Shown: positions 36,661-46,097 of the stretch, in pieces
How positions within the stretch are numbered: position 1 is the stretch's first letter
Layout: each line of letters begins with the position of its first letter
Origin: Butyrivibrio sp.
GTDB taxonomy: Bacteria > Bacillota > Clostridia > Lachnospirales > Lachnospiraceae
DNA length: 64,000 bases
Reading direction: 5' to 3'
Assembly: GCA_015056575.1 (NCBI GenBank)
Contig: SVGA01000001.1
Span: forward strand, 62,001-126,000
Made by a program: the position numbers and the translations under genes
Notes under the pieces: generated by a model
Databases searched by the model: none
Seen by the model: the letters and a program-made list of their open reading frames with translations, nothing else
What the model was told of the DNA's origin: nothing

Positions 36661-37505
36661 TGGACGAGAAAAAAATTACCGGGAAAAAGAATGTTCTGCT
36701 TTGCGCCGTATCCGTCTTAATACTGGTGCTGCTTCTTTTTCCGCTGTTCTGGACACTTATAACTTCATTTAAGACAGAAAAAGAGATATTCATTATACCG
36801 CCGACCTGGTATCCTCATGAGCTGAACACCAAGTCCTATGCGGCACAGATCGAAAACGGGGACTTCAATATGTTCAAGTCCTTCCTTAACAGCTTTGTGA
36901 TATCCACGGGAGCCATGGCGATCGCGGTAGTGCTGGCGGTTCCTGCGTCCTATGCCATTGCAAGGTACAGGTTTGTGGGAAGAAAAGCCATGCTTTTGGG
37001 ATTTCTTGTGACACAGATGCTTCCTGTCTCGGTTCTTTTGACCCCTATGTTCATCATGTTCAGGAATATGAAGATATACAACACCTGGTGGGCGCCGATC
37101 CTGGCAGACGCCACCATCGGAATCCCCTTTTCGGTATTGATCCTGAAGAACTACTTCGCGTCGATCCCGAAGGCTCTGGAGGAGGCGGCCTACATTGACG
37201 GCTGTACCAGGCTCATGGCCTTCATGAAGATACTGGTACCTGTGGCTAAGCCGGGGGTTATCGTGTGCGCCATATTCTCTTTTCTCTATGCCTGGGGAGA
37301 CCTGGCCTACGGTATGACCTTCATTCTTGACCAGGAGAAAAGACCCATCACAGCCGGGATCTTCAACTTCATGGGCCAGTACGGAACCAAGTGGAGTTAC
37401 CTTACAGCCTTCGCCATTGTGGCCATCATCCCGGTGACGCTGATCTTTGTTTTCATGCAGAATTACATAATAAGCGGAATGACAAACGGCGCGGTGAAAG
37501 GATAA
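36657..37505 (+). CDS. Sugar ABC transporter permease, MalG/UgpE type (cluster 2)
   Basis: 282 residues with six membrane segments. The EAA loop is EEAAYIDGCTRLMAFMKI, followed by VPVAKP. The C-terminus IISGMTNGAVKG is typical. The ATGA overlap with the previous gene implies coupled translation. An alternative start is the next codon (ATG at 36660). Confidence 0.92.
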   Translation: MMDEKKITGKKNVLLCAVSVLILVLLLFPLFWTLITSFKTEKEIFIIPPTWYPHELNTKSYAAQIENGDFNMFKSFLNSFVISTGAMAIAVVLAVPASYAIARYRFVGRKAMLLGFLVTQMLPVSVLLTPMFIMFRNMKIYNTWWAPILADATIGIPFSVLILKNYFASIPKALEEAAYIDGCTRLMAFMKILVPVAKPGVIVCAIFSFLYAWGDLAYGMTFILDQEKRPITAGIFNFMGQYGTKWSYLTAFAIVAIIPVTLIFVFMQNYIISGMTNGAVKG

Positions 37506-37538
37506 TTCTTGAAAGGCCGGCCTGCAGAATATATGATA

Positions 37539-37568
37539 ATCAGAGGAGAAGGTTTTCCTCTGATTTTT
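37539..37568 (+). terminator. Attenuator between cluster 2 permease and kinase
   Basis: Perfect 9-bp stem ATCAGAGGA / TCCTCTGAT with an 8-nt loop and five T residues. It probably lowers kinase expression relative to the transport genes. Confidence 0.75.
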
Positions 37569-37589
37569 CATTTGGGCGGAGAAACGGGT

Positions 37590-39365
37590 ATGAAAAAAAC
37601 AAGTCTTCGGAACAGGCTTATCGGCGTGTTCATCTTAACTTCCATGCTTCCTATCGTGATCCTGGGAGTCTATTCGTATATCAGTATTTCAAGGACTTTG
37701 AGCAATAATACGCAGATGATGTCCAAGAGCAGCCTGAGGCAACTTGATAATAACCTGAAGATATCCCTCGAGGCCTACGAGGATGTGCTGTATCAGATGT
37801 ACACCGACGACGATATGGTTAAATGGGTTTCGGATATCGACGGGGGCATCAATGACGCGGTGGCGGTGAACCAGATGAGGAGGTTCATGAGTTCGCTCCT
37901 TTATACCAAGGACTATATCCGGGCCGTTTCGGTCATAACCCCCGGTGGGGAGCTTGTGACCTACGAGCAGATGACTCCGGCCACCTACAAGAGCTCCTGG
38001 CTTGAGAATTTCGGCATGACCGGGGAGGAGCTATATAGGGATGTTTCAGCGGATAACGGGGTTCACATCTACCCCACCCGGTTTGGTACCAACTTTGCGA
38101 AAAAAGACTACTACCTCTTTCACATGGCTCATAGGATCATCGATTACAAGAGCCTTACCAAGGACTGCGGGATCGTGGTAATCAGTGTGGATGAGGATTT
38201 TCTGAAAGAGATCTGTGCCGGATCCACAGATGATGACAGGATATTCAATTTTATAGTGGATGGCGAGGGTAAGGTTGTAACCTTCGGAAAAGAGACAGAG
38301 GTTATAGGATGTAAGATCACGAACATGGACTCTGAGGAGGAGACAAGGCTTGCGGACTACGGCAGGTTCCTTAGACTGTATTTTCCTCAGCTGTCCCGGG
38401 ATGGGGCGATATATCTTTTCCGGGATGAGGATCTTGGATGGGATATCGTGAACGTTACGAGCCTTGTGGAGCTTACAAGGCTTCAAAGGAGGCAGCTTCA
38501 TCTTATCGCGGTTATCGGAATACTGGTGATGGTGGTGGTAGTCCTTTTGTCCACGGGTCTTTCTGCGGACCTGGTAAGGAGCGTAGGGTATCTCACAGGA
38601 AGAATGAAGAAGGCCAGAAACGGAGACCTGTCGGTGCGGGCGGACAAGGACAGAAGGATGCCGCAGGAGATCGAAGCCATAGCCGACGGCTTCAATGACA
38701 TGATGGAGAAGCTGAACGTGGCCATAAGGAGTCGCCAGGAGGCTCAGATTGCGGCGCTGGAAGCCCAGATAAATCCTCACTTTCTGTATAACACTTTGGA
38801 CACAATCAACTGGATGGCCATCGACAAGGATGAGTACGACATCAGTAATGCCATCAGCGCTCTTGCCAATATCCTCAGGTATTCCATCGTCAACAGCAAC
38901 GGGGAGGTAACGGTGAAGGATGAGCTGGAGTGGCTTAGAAAGTACATATATCTCCAGCAGTACAGGGTGAAGAACAGCTTTGATTACGGAGCATTTGCGG
39001 AGCCTGAAGCACAGACGGCCATTGTGCACAAGTCTCTTTTGCAGCCCCTTGTGGAGAATTCCATAAAGCACGGGTTTACCGCGGAGCAGGAGGATGCAAG
39101 GCTTGTGGTGACGGCCATCTGCGAGAAGGATGCGCTTAAGATCACTATTGAAGACAACGGAAAAGGCATGGACAGTGAGATCATGGATAAGATCAACTCC
39201 GGGGCCTTTGAGGAGCTTAAGGCAAGCTCCGGCATCGGAATAAAGAACGTAGCCACAAGACTTGCCATGTATTACGGGAAGGAAGGAAAGATGCGGGTTA
39301 AGCCGGGAGAAGAGAAGGGCACCTGCATTGTGATCGAAATTCCATTAAAGAAAAAAACAGATTAG
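37590..39365 (+). CDS. YesM-type sensor histidine kinase (cluster 2)
   Basis: 591 residues from the ATG at 37590 (GGCGGAG 8 nt upstream); an upstream in-frame TTG at 37509 has no such site and would lie before the attenuator. Membrane segments at about 12-32 and 300-322 enclose a sensor domain. A HAMP segment follows, then QINPHFLYNTLDTI with H397, then LVENSIKHG and DNGKGM in the ATPase domain. It should phosphorylate the regulator at 34130. Confidence 0.92.
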   Translation: MKKTSLRNRLIGVFILTSMLPIVILGVYSYISISRTLSNNTQMMSKSSLRQLDNNLKISLEAYEDVLYQMYTDDDMVKWVSDIDGGINDAVAVNQMRRFMSSLLYTKDYIRAVSVITPGGELVTYEQMTPATYKSSWLENFGMTGEELYRDVSADNGVHIYPTRFGTNFAKKDYYLFHMAHRIIDYKSLTKDCGIVVISVDEDFLKEICAGSTDDDRIFNFIVDGEGKVVTFGKETEVIGCKITNMDSEEETRLADYGRFLRLYFPQLSRDGAIYLFRDEDLGWDIVNVTSLVELTRLQRRQLHLIAVIGILVMVVVVLLSTGLSADLVRSVGYLTGRMKKARNGDLSVRADKDRRMPQEIEAIADGFNDMMEKLNVAIRSRQEAQIAALEAQINPHFLYNTLDTINWMAIDKDEYDISNAISALANILRYSIVNSNGEVTVKDELEWLRKYIYLQQYRVKNSFDYGAFAEPEAQTAIVHKSLLQPLVENSIKHGFTAEQEDARLVVTAICEKDALKITIEDNGKGMDSEIMDKINSGAFEELKASSGIGIKNVATRLAMYYGKEGKMRVKPGEEKGTCIVIEIPLKKKTD

Positions 39366-39390
39366 AAATTTCATCCTTTTTAAGTTTTGT
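39362..39390 (+). promoter_or_regulatory. Candidate regulator site shared with 35667 (copy 2)
   Basis: TTAGAAATTTCATCCTTTTT plus AAGTTTTGT, 23 of 29 positions as in 35667-35695. It starts within the kinase stop codon and lies about 80 bp before the binding-protein start. Confidence 0.35.
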
Positions 39391-39411
39391 TGAGTTTTTT
39401 ACTCCTTGTTT

Positions 39412-39447
39412 ATGGGAGATAATCCCATTGTAAGCAAAACTTATAAT
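39412..39447 (+). promoter_or_regulatory. Palindrome and -10 box before the cluster 2 binding protein
   Basis: ATGGGA, five bases, TCCCAT (39412-39428) is a perfect inverted repeat that could be an operator. A perfect TATAAT lies at 39442-39447 but without a good -35 box at normal spacing, as expected for an activator-dependent promoter. Confidence 0.4.
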
Positions 39448-39471
39448 GTAACGGACAATAAGGAGGGAAAC

Positions 39472-40788
39472 ATGAAAAAGAAGCTATTGGCAACAATGTT
39501 AAGTGCTGTTATGGCAGTTACCATGATGGCAGGATGCGGTTCTGCAGCGCAGAGCGACGGCTCGGGGGTTAAAGGTGCAGCCAGAACAGAAGAGGCTGCC
39601 ACAGAAGTTGCAAATACAGAGGTGGCAGAGGCACCTGCAACAGATCCCATACCCGCTTCGGACGAGGCTTCCGGGGATGTGACAATCTGGTACTATTGGG
39701 AGACTGCAGGACATCAGGAGGCTCTGGACCACATCATTCAGGAATTCAACAACCAGCAGGACAAGATCACCGTTCAGGCTAAGTACGTTCCTTTTGCAGA
39801 TTTCAAGAAACAGCTCTCCATCGGAGCTTCTGCAGGAGAACTTCCCGACCTGGTTATCCTTGACAATCCCGATCACGCTTCATACGCAGCAATGGGAATC
39901 TTTGCCGACATCACAGACAGATTTGATGTAAGCAGCTATTATCCCGGACCTGTAAATTCCTGCACACTGGACGGAAGACTTTACGGTGTTCCTTTCGGAA
40001 GCAACGATCTGGTACTTTTCTACAACGAGGACATGCTTAAGGATGCAGGCTGCGAAGTTCCTACAACCTGGGACGAGCTCCTTGACGTAGCCAAGAAGAC
40101 AACAAAGGGCAATGTTTACGGCTTTGCTCACTGCGCACTGCAGAACGAAGAGGGAACCTTCAACTTCCTGCCCTGGGTATGGTCAACAGGCCAGACCTCA
40201 TACGAGATCAATTCCGAGGGCGGAATCAAAGCTCTTGAGTTTGAAAAGAGCCTTGTAGAATCCGGAGCATTCCCTAAGGAAGCCATCAACTGGACACAGG
40301 GCGACACCATGAATCAGTTTATTTCCGGAAACCTTGCAATGATGATCAACGGAACATGGCAGATCCCCACAATGCGTGAGGAAGTGCCCGACCTTAACTG
40401 GAATGTAGCACCAATCCCTCAGGACAAGCAGCAGGCATCAGGTCTTGGCGGCGAGAACTACGCAGTTATCGCAGGCGGCAACGAAGAAGCAGCTATCGCA
40501 TTCCTTCAGTACGCAACCAGCGGCGACACATGCCTTTACATGATGGATCACATGGGATATATCTCATCCGATTCAAGGATTGCTGAGAACCAGTTCAAGG
40601 GCGATGCAGTTTACCAGGTATTCGTAGATGAGATGCAGTATGCAAACGCAAGAGGTCCTCTTCCTGAGTGGCCTGACATCTCAGATGCGATCTCCCTTGC
40701 CTTTAACAAGGTTATCACAGGCGAGAGCGCACCTGCAGATGCAGCAGCAGAGGCACAGGCAACCATCGATGGGATTCTGGGCAATTAA
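39472..40788 (+). CDS. Sugar ABC transporter substrate-binding lipoprotein (cluster 2)
   Basis: 438 residues from the ATG at 39472, which follows AGGAGGG; the frame extends upstream but without a start site. Lipobox MMAGC gives an N-terminal lipid anchor. A low-complexity linker precedes the family 1 binding-protein fold (VTIWYYWETAG, then MINGTWQIPTM). It feeds the permeases at 35761-37505. Its separate position after the kinase and its own regulatory region suggest high, independent expression. Confidence 0.9.
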   Translation: MKKKLLATMLSAVMAVTMMAGCGSAAQSDGSGVKGAARTEEAATEVANTEVAEAPATDPIPASDEASGDVTIWYYWETAGHQEALDHIIQEFNNQQDKITVQAKYVPFADFKKQLSIGASAGELPDLVILDNPDHASYAAMGIFADITDRFDVSSYYPGPVNSCTLDGRLYGVPFGSNDLVLFYNEDMLKDAGCEVPTTWDELLDVAKKTTKGNVYGFAHCALQNEEGTFNFLPWVWSTGQTSYEINSEGGIKALEFEKSLVESGAFPKEAINWTQGDTMNQFISGNLAMMINGTWQIPTMREEVPDLNWNVAPIPQDKQQASGLGGENYAVIAGGNEEAAIAFLQYATSGDTCLYMMDHMGYISSDSRIAENQFKGDAVYQVFVDEMQYANARGPLPEWPDISDAISLAFNKVITGESAPADAAAEAQATIDGILGN

Positions 40789-40821
40789 GTTCGAATCTTC
40801 AGATTAACAGGTAATAAATGG

Positions 40822-40845
40822 CGGGCAGAGAGCTATCTCTGCCCG
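40822..40845 (+). terminator. Hairpin after the cluster 2 binding protein
   Basis: Perfect 10-bp stem CGGGCAGAGA / TCTCTGCCCG with a GCTA loop. The T-run is poor (TACTTAATA), so it may be a processing or 3'-stabilising structure instead of a terminator. Confidence 0.55.
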
Positions 40846-40914
40846 TACTTAATATAGTAAAATCGAAGGTAGATTGATTGAAGGGCTTTGCCGGACGTAA
40901 TTGTGGAACAGTTT

Positions 40915-40935
40915 TTGCGTAAGGGCATTGCGTAA
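40915..40935 (+). promoter_or_regulatory. Paired direct repeats before the GH127 gene
   Basis: TTGCGTAA occurs at 40915-40922 and 40928-40935, 13 bp apart and about 35-50 bp before the ATG at 40969. Tandem direct repeats are a common layout for AraC-type activators. Confidence 0.35.
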
Positions 40936-40968
40936 AGCTAACATAAAATAGGAGAGGAAGAAAAGGGT

Positions 40969-43098
40969 ATGAAAACCGTAGTAAACGATACATTCTGGAA
41001 CAGGTATAAGGAGCTTGTGCGAACCCGGATGATACCGTATCAGTGGAGGGTGCTGAACGATGACATTGACATCAAGATAGAGAAGGAGAGGAACGACGCC
41101 TCAATTCCCAGTGAAAAGAGCCATGCCATCGAGAATTTCAAAATTGCAGCAGGCAGATCAAAAGGAGAGCACTACGGCTGGGTTTTCCAGGACAGTGACG
41201 TTTACAAGTGGCTGGAGGCTGCAGCCTATACCTTGAAGAACCATCCGGATAAAGAACTTATGAAGATAACCGATGAGGTGGTGGACCTTATCGGAGATGC
41301 CCAGGAGAAGAGTGGGTATCTCAATACCTACTTCACCATTATGGAGCCGGATCACAAATATAAGCGCCTGGGAGAGAGCCACGAGCTGTACTGTGCAGGG
41401 CATTTTATCGAGGCTGCGGTGGCATATCATGAAGCGACTGCGGCTTACAGGGGAGGCGTCGGCCATATGGAGACTACGACTGCCGGCGATGTTGAGACCG
41501 GCCATAAGGAAGTGGGAAACTCAAGAGCACTGGAGATCGCCGTAAAACTTGCGGATCATATCGATGCCTCTTTTGGCCCGGAGGAAGGAAAGATCCACGG
41601 AATGGACGGCCATGAGGAGATCGAGATCGGACTTATGAAACTCTATCACCTCACCGGGGAAAAGAGATACATGAAACTGGCGGAGTATTTTCTTTTGCAA
41701 AGGGGCCAGGACCCGGATTTCTTCAGACGGCAGTTTCGTGAAGACACAGGTAAGGAAGCAATAGGCGGGCTGTATCATGTGCCTCTTACATATTTTCAGA
41801 TTCATGCGCCGCTAATGGAGCAGGATACCGCGGAAGGACATGCGGTGAGGCTTGTGTATATGTGCACGGCTCTTGCGGATGTGGCCGCCTCCACCGGAAA
41901 TGAGGAGCTTGCAGCTGTGTGCCGCAGGATCTGGAGAAACATAGTTGATAAGAGAATGTATATAACGGGAGGCATCGGGTCCACTGTAAACGGAGAGTCT
42001 TTTACCCTGGACTATGATCTCCCCAACGATACAATGTACTGCGAGACCTGCGCTTCTATCGGACTTATCTTTTTTGCAAGGCAGATGCTAAGGATTGAGC
42101 CAAAGGGCGAGTATGCTGATGTAATGGAGAGGGCACTCTACAATACGGCTCTTGCGGGAATGGCCCTGGATGGCAGACACTTCTTCTACGTGAATCCGCT
42201 GGAGGTGGTGCCGGAAAAATCAAAGAAGGATCCGACCAAGAGCCACGTGAAGATCGTGCGCCCGGACTGGCTTGGCTGCGCCTGCTGTCCCCCTAATCTT
42301 GCGAGACTTATTGCATCGGTGGAAGACTACATCTACTCGGAGGCCGGCAGGGATATTCTGGTGAATCTGTTTATCAAGTCGACCATGGTAAGAGAGTACG
42401 AGGACGGCGAGGTTACAGTCAGCATTGATGCGGATTATCCAAAGAGCGGGAAAACAGCTGTCCGGATTGAGAATAAAACCTCTGGTGCAGTGCGGGTTGG
42501 CGTTAGGATCCCCGGTTGGGCAAAGAAGGTTAGCCGTAAGGTAGTTGTTGGCGACGATACAGGAAAGGCAATTCAGACTGCGGCCGGAAAGGAGCGCCTG
42601 GCTGCGGCTGAGGACGGCTTTTGGTACGTGGAGGCCGGCGCCGGCGTGACCGTTATTGAGCTGGAGTTTGATATGACGCCGCAGAGGTGGTATGCAAATC
42701 CTCTCGTATCTGAGGATACCGGTAAGGTAAGCATCGCCAGGGGCCCTCAGGTATTCTGCGCGGAGGGGGTAGACAACGGAGAGAACCTTCATCTTCTTTC
42801 AATACCGAGCGATGCGGACTTGGAGTGTAGCTGGAATGAGGAACTTTTGGGTGGCGTTAATGTGATCGAGGCTGAGGGAGTCAGAGAGATTGATGACGAG
42901 GCCTTCAAAACATCCTATGCAGAGGCGGGCAGGGAAACGAGAAAAGAGGGCGAAGAGGCTGCTTGCGGCCAAGGAGGACTTTACAGAAAGAAGAAGGCAG
43001 AGTCTTGGGAACCCGTGAAGATAAGGATGATACCGTATTATGCCTGGGCCAACAGGGGCCCCAATGAGATGAGGGTCTGGCTTAGGGAGAAGGAGTGA
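40969..43098 (+). CDS. GH127-family beta-L-arabinofuranosidase
   Basis: 709 residues, near the family size. An (alpha/alpha)6-barrel with the GH127 metal and catalytic residues: YCETCAS (E359, C361) and GCACCPPNLAR (C439, C440). By analogy with Bifidobacterium HypBA1 (E338, C340, C417, C418), a zinc-bound cysteine (here C439) is the nucleophile. No signal peptide, so it should cleave imported arabinose-containing oligosaccharides in the cytoplasm. It is followed 50 bp later by a GH31 gene and preceded by the ABC importer, so the cluster probably uses arabino- and xylo-configured plant wall fragments. Confidence 0.9.
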   Translation: MKTVVNDTFWNRYKELVRTRMIPYQWRVLNDDIDIKIEKERNDASIPSEKSHAIENFKIAAGRSKGEHYGWVFQDSDVYKWLEAAAYTLKNHPDKELMKITDEVVDLIGDAQEKSGYLNTYFTIMEPDHKYKRLGESHELYCAGHFIEAAVAYHEATAAYRGGVGHMETTTAGDVETGHKEVGNSRALEIAVKLADHIDASFGPEEGKIHGMDGHEEIEIGLMKLYHLTGEKRYMKLAEYFLLQRGQDPDFFRRQFREDTGKEAIGGLYHVPLTYFQIHAPLMEQDTAEGHAVRLVYMCTALADVAASTGNEELAAVCRRIWRNIVDKRMYITGGIGSTVNGESFTLDYDLPNDTMYCETCASIGLIFFARQMLRIEPKGEYADVMERALYNTALAGMALDGRHFFYVNPLEVVPEKSKKDPTKSHVKIVRPDWLGCACCPPNLARLIASVEDYIYSEAGRDILVNLFIKSTMVREYEDGEVTVSIDADYPKSGKTAVRIENKTSGAVRVGVRIPGWAKKVSRKVVVGDDTGKAIQTAAGKERLAAAEDGFWYVEAGAGVTVIELEFDMTPQRWYANPLVSEDTGKVSIARGPQVFCAEGVDNGENLHLLSIPSDADLECSWNEELLGGVNVIEAEGVREIDDEAFKTSYAEAGRETRKEGEEAACGQGGLYRKKKAESWEPVKIRMIPYYAWANRGPNEMRVWLREKE

Positions 43099-43148
43099 GT
43101 GTAAAGAGGGAGTTGCGGTTTGTGCGTGTTAGGAAAGGTTGAACATAT

Positions 43149-45188
43149 ATGCTGAAAACTGAAGGTGGAAGACTTGTATATCATTACGATGCAGAAGAGC
43201 TATGGATCGAAGCCTGGGGCAGGAATGCTGTCAGGATCCGTTCCACCAAACAGGCTTTGATGCCTGAAACGGACTGGGCTCTTACCATACCGCAAAAGGA
43301 AAGAGCGGATGTGGAAATTACAGAAGACGGGGCAGTGCTAAGGAACGGGAGTCTGAAGCTGTCTCTTTCTGCCGGAGGAAAGATCGTCATCTGCAAGGAT
43401 GACGGTACCAAGGTATTTGAGGAGTACTGGAGAAACAGAAGAGATATCACTGATCCCAAGTGCAGTGCCATCGAGGTGGAGGGGCGAGAGTTTAAGTCTA
43501 ATGTCGGCGGAGACTATCACCTTACCATGCGCTTTGAGTCCGTTGATGACAGAGAGAAGATTTATGGTATGGGTCAGTATCAGCAAAGGAACCTTGAACT
43601 CAAAGGCTGTGACCTGGAGCTTGCCCAGAGAAACTCACAGGCCAGCGTCCCTTTTATGGTATCTTCTCTTGGATATGGATTATTGTGGAATAACCCGGCA
43701 GTGGGAAGAGCATTCTTTGGAAAGAACATCATGAGCTTTGAAGCCTATGCCACAAAGTATCTTGATTACTGGTTTGTGGTGGGAGATACACCGGCAGAGA
43801 TTGTTGAGGCTTATGCATCTGTTACCGGTACTGTTCCTATGATGCCTGAATACGGTTTGGGCTTCTGGCAGTGCAAATTAAGATATCAGACACAGGAAGA
43901 GCTGCTTGAGGTGGCGCGGGAGTATCACAGGAGGAATATCCCTCTGGATATGATAGTGGCGGATTTTTTCCATTGGCCCAAGCAGGGTGAGTGGAAGTTT
44001 GATAAGACCTACTGGCCCGATCCGGGGGCAATGGTGGCTGAGTTAAAAGACATAGGATGTGAGCTCATGGTATCCATCTGGCCTACCGTGGACCGGGAGA
44101 GCGAGAACTTTGATGAGATGCTGGAGAAGGGCTACCTTATCAGGACAGAGCGGGGCTTCAGAACAGGCCTTTATTTCCAGGGAGCTACCGTTCACTTTGA
44201 TGCCACCAATCCTGAGGCGGGAAGGTTCGTCTGGGAGAAGGTTAAAAAGAACTATTACGATATCGGCATAAAGACCTTCTGGCTGGACGAGGCGGAGCCG
44301 GAATACACAGCCTATGATTTTGATAACTACAGATATTATCTGGGAACCGATCTGGAAGTTGGCAATTATTATCCGGTGGGGTACGCCAAAGGCTTTTTTG
44401 ACGGACAGAGGGAAGCGGGGCAGGAGAATATCGTAAATCTCCTTCGCTGCGCCTGGGCCGGAAGTCAGAAGTACGGTGCCCTGGTTTGGTCGGGAGATAT
44501 CGCATCCAGCTTTGAGTGCTTGAGAAATCAGCTCTCGGCGGGACTTAACATGGGAATGGCAGGGATACCCTGGTGGACCACGGATATCGGCGGCTTCCAC
44601 GGTGGCGACCCGAATGACCCGGCTTTCAGGGAGCTGTTTGCAAGATGGTTTGAGTGGGGTACTTTTCTTCCTGTTATGAGGCTTCACGGAGACAGAGAAC
44701 CAAGGCAGCCGCAACTTGGGACTACAGGCGGTGCCACCTGCAGGTCAGGGGCTCCAAACGAGATCTGGAGCTATGGGGACGAAGTTTATGAGATATGCAG
44801 GAAGCACATTTTTCTTAGGGAGTCCATGCGGGATTATATCAGGGGACTTATGTCCAAGGCCCATGAAAGCGGAAAGCCGGTGATGAGGACTCTTTTCTAT
44901 GAATTCCCTGATGACCCAGCAGCCTGGGATACCGAGGATGAGTACATGTTTGGAGATAAGTATCTTGTTGCTCCGGTGTTTGAATCAGGGGCAAGGAAGA
45001 GGGAGGTTTATCTTCCCGCAGGCAGCAGGTGGAAGGCGGCATTTTGGAATGAGGCGGAAGGCAGAGCAAAGGCTGAGGTAGTTGGAAATAGTTCCGGAGT
45101 TGATGGCGATGCAGTTATCTATGACGGCGGGCAGGTTATCATGGCAGATGCACCTCTTGGCAGGATTCCGGTGTTTGAGAGAGCGTGA
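43149..45188 (+). CDS. GH31-family alpha-glycosidase (probable alpha-xylosidase)
   Basis: 679 residues, cytoplasmic (no signal). An N-terminal beta-sandwich is followed by the barrel with DFFHWPKQGEWKFDKTYWPD, catalytic nucleophile D380 (KTFWLDEAEPE) and acid/base D450 (VWSGDIASSF), then GIPWWTTDIGGF and LHGDREPRQP. The KTFWLDEAEPE form is that of YicI-like alpha-xylosidases, which supports xylose over glucose. AGGAAAGG lies before the ATG at 43149. It would act after import, together with the GH127 enzyme. Confidence 0.9.
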   Translation: MLKTEGGRLVYHYDAEELWIEAWGRNAVRIRSTKQALMPETDWALTIPQKERADVEITEDGAVLRNGSLKLSLSAGGKIVICKDDGTKVFEEYWRNRRDITDPKCSAIEVEGREFKSNVGGDYHLTMRFESVDDREKIYGMGQYQQRNLELKGCDLELAQRNSQASVPFMVSSLGYGLLWNNPAVGRAFFGKNIMSFEAYATKYLDYWFVVGDTPAEIVEAYASVTGTVPMMPEYGLGFWQCKLRYQTQEELLEVAREYHRRNIPLDMIVADFFHWPKQGEWKFDKTYWPDPGAMVAELKDIGCELMVSIWPTVDRESENFDEMLEKGYLIRTERGFRTGLYFQGATVHFDATNPEAGRFVWEKVKKNYYDIGIKTFWLDEAEPEYTAYDFDNYRYYLGTDLEVGNYYPVGYAKGFFDGQREAGQENIVNLLRCAWAGSQKYGALVWSGDIASSFECLRNQLSAGLNMGMAGIPWWTTDIGGFHGGDPNDPAFRELFARWFEWGTFLPVMRLHGDREPRQPQLGTTGGATCRSGAPNEIWSYGDEVYEICRKHIFLRESMRDYIRGLMSKAHESGKPVMRTLFYEFPDDPAAWDTEDEYMFGDKYLVAPVFESGARKREVYLPAGSRWKAAFWNEAEGRAKAEVVGNSSGVDGDAVIYDGGQVIMADAPLGRIPVFERA

Positions 45189-45239
45189 AAGATTGCATAT
45201 ACAATTCCTTGAAAAACCGTGAAAAATCAGTGTACTTGC

Positions 45240-45268
45240 TTGAATTTGGTACATTATGAGGGTAGAAT
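45240..45268 (+). promoter_or_regulatory. Promoter of the zinc-ribbon membrane protein
   Basis: TTGAAT (45240-45245), 17 bp, TAGAAT (45263-45268), 41 bp before the ATG at 45310. Confidence 0.55.
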
Positions 45269-45309
45269 TATGGGGATGGTAAAAAATTAGTTTGTTGGAG
45301 GAAAAAGAT

Positions 45310-45900
45310 ATGAAGATTTGCGCTAATTGCGGAACACAGGTTCCTGATGATGCTACTTTCTGTAACAACTGCGGAAGTTCAATGGCCGGCAGCGAGAGTG
45401 TTGCTTCTGCCAATAATACAAATACTGACGCACAGCCCCAGACAGCTGCTCCCAATCAGAACGGCCAGCAGCCTTATTCTCAGCAGAATTTCCAGGGTGC
45501 ATACCCTCAGGCTCCTTACGGACAGGCGCCTTATCAGCAGGGATACGGATATGCTCAGTATGATCCCCATGATCACACAGCTGAGTTTGATGCGGCTGAT
45601 ATTGCGGAGAACAAGATTTTCGCGGCCATTCCTTATTTCTTTTCCGGTATTGTAGGCATTATCGCCGGTATCTATGTGAAGGATTCCGCATTCGTTAAGT
45701 TCCACATCAAGAATGCTCTTAAGCTTGATATTGTTGCTATCATCCTTTGCATCTTCTTTGCTATTCCTTTTATCGGTTGGATTTTCTCAGGTGTTTGCCT
45801 GTTCATCCTTCTGATCGTTAAGATCATCTGCATGGTTCAGGTGCTTCAGGGTAAGGCCAAGGATGCTCCTATTGTGGGCTCATTGGGGTTTTTGAAGTGA
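45310..45900 (+). CDS. Zinc-ribbon membrane protein of unknown function
   Basis: 196 residues from the ATG at 45310 (GGAGG 8 nt upstream). The N-terminus is a zinc ribbon with two CxxC knuckles (CANCG, CNNCG). A Gln/Pro/Tyr/Ala-rich disordered linker (about 25-90) follows, then about three membrane segments (IPYFFSGIVGIIAGIYV, then IVAIILCIFFAIPFIGWIF and onward) in the style of DUF4870-like proteins. The layout is common in clostridia, with the ribbon in the cytoplasm. No function is assigned. It has its own promoter and terminator. Confidence 0.75.
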   Translation: MKICANCGTQVPDDATFCNNCGSSMAGSESVASANNTNTDAQPQTAAPNQNGQQPYSQQNFQGAYPQAPYGQAPYQQGYGYAQYDPHDHTAEFDAADIAENKIFAAIPYFFSGIVGIIAGIYVKDSAFVKFHIKNALKLDIVAIILCIFFAIPFIGWIFSGVCLFILLIVKIICMVQVLQGKAKDAPIVGSLGFLK

Positions 45901-45948
45901 TAAGGTGAATTGAATTAGTATAATGAATTGAATTCATATGAGGATTTG

Positions 45949-45981
45949 GCCGGAGTGCTTTAGATGCACCCCGGCTTTTTT
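45949..45981 (+). terminator. Terminator after the zinc-ribbon gene
   Basis: GCCGGAGTGC / GCACCCCGGC, a 10-bp stem with one mismatch, followed by six T residues. Confidence 0.85.
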
Positions 45982-46053
45982 CTGTCCTGGATTCGGCATA
46001 ATCTTTTTAACGTGCATATTTCCCGGGATGGTCAACTTTATAACGTCAATTTC

Positions 46054-46097
46054 TTAAGAACTGTTTAAGAACTCCTTAAGATTTCCTTAAGGTGGTT
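46054..46097. promoter_or_regulatory. Four TTAAG repeats at exact 11-bp spacing
   Basis: TTAAG starts at 46054, 46065, 46076 and 46087; the first two extend to TTAAGAACT. One repeat per helical turn is the layout of OmpR/PhoB-family response-regulator boxes, such as the PhoP boxes of Bacillus (repeats of TTAACA type spaced 11 bp). The controlled promoter is unclear because the nearest downstream gene starts at 46483. Confidence 0.55.

Noticed and set aside
38046..39071. 341-codon minus-strand frame opposite the kinase
   Set aside because: Antisense shadow; the plus frame has a complete histidine kinase.
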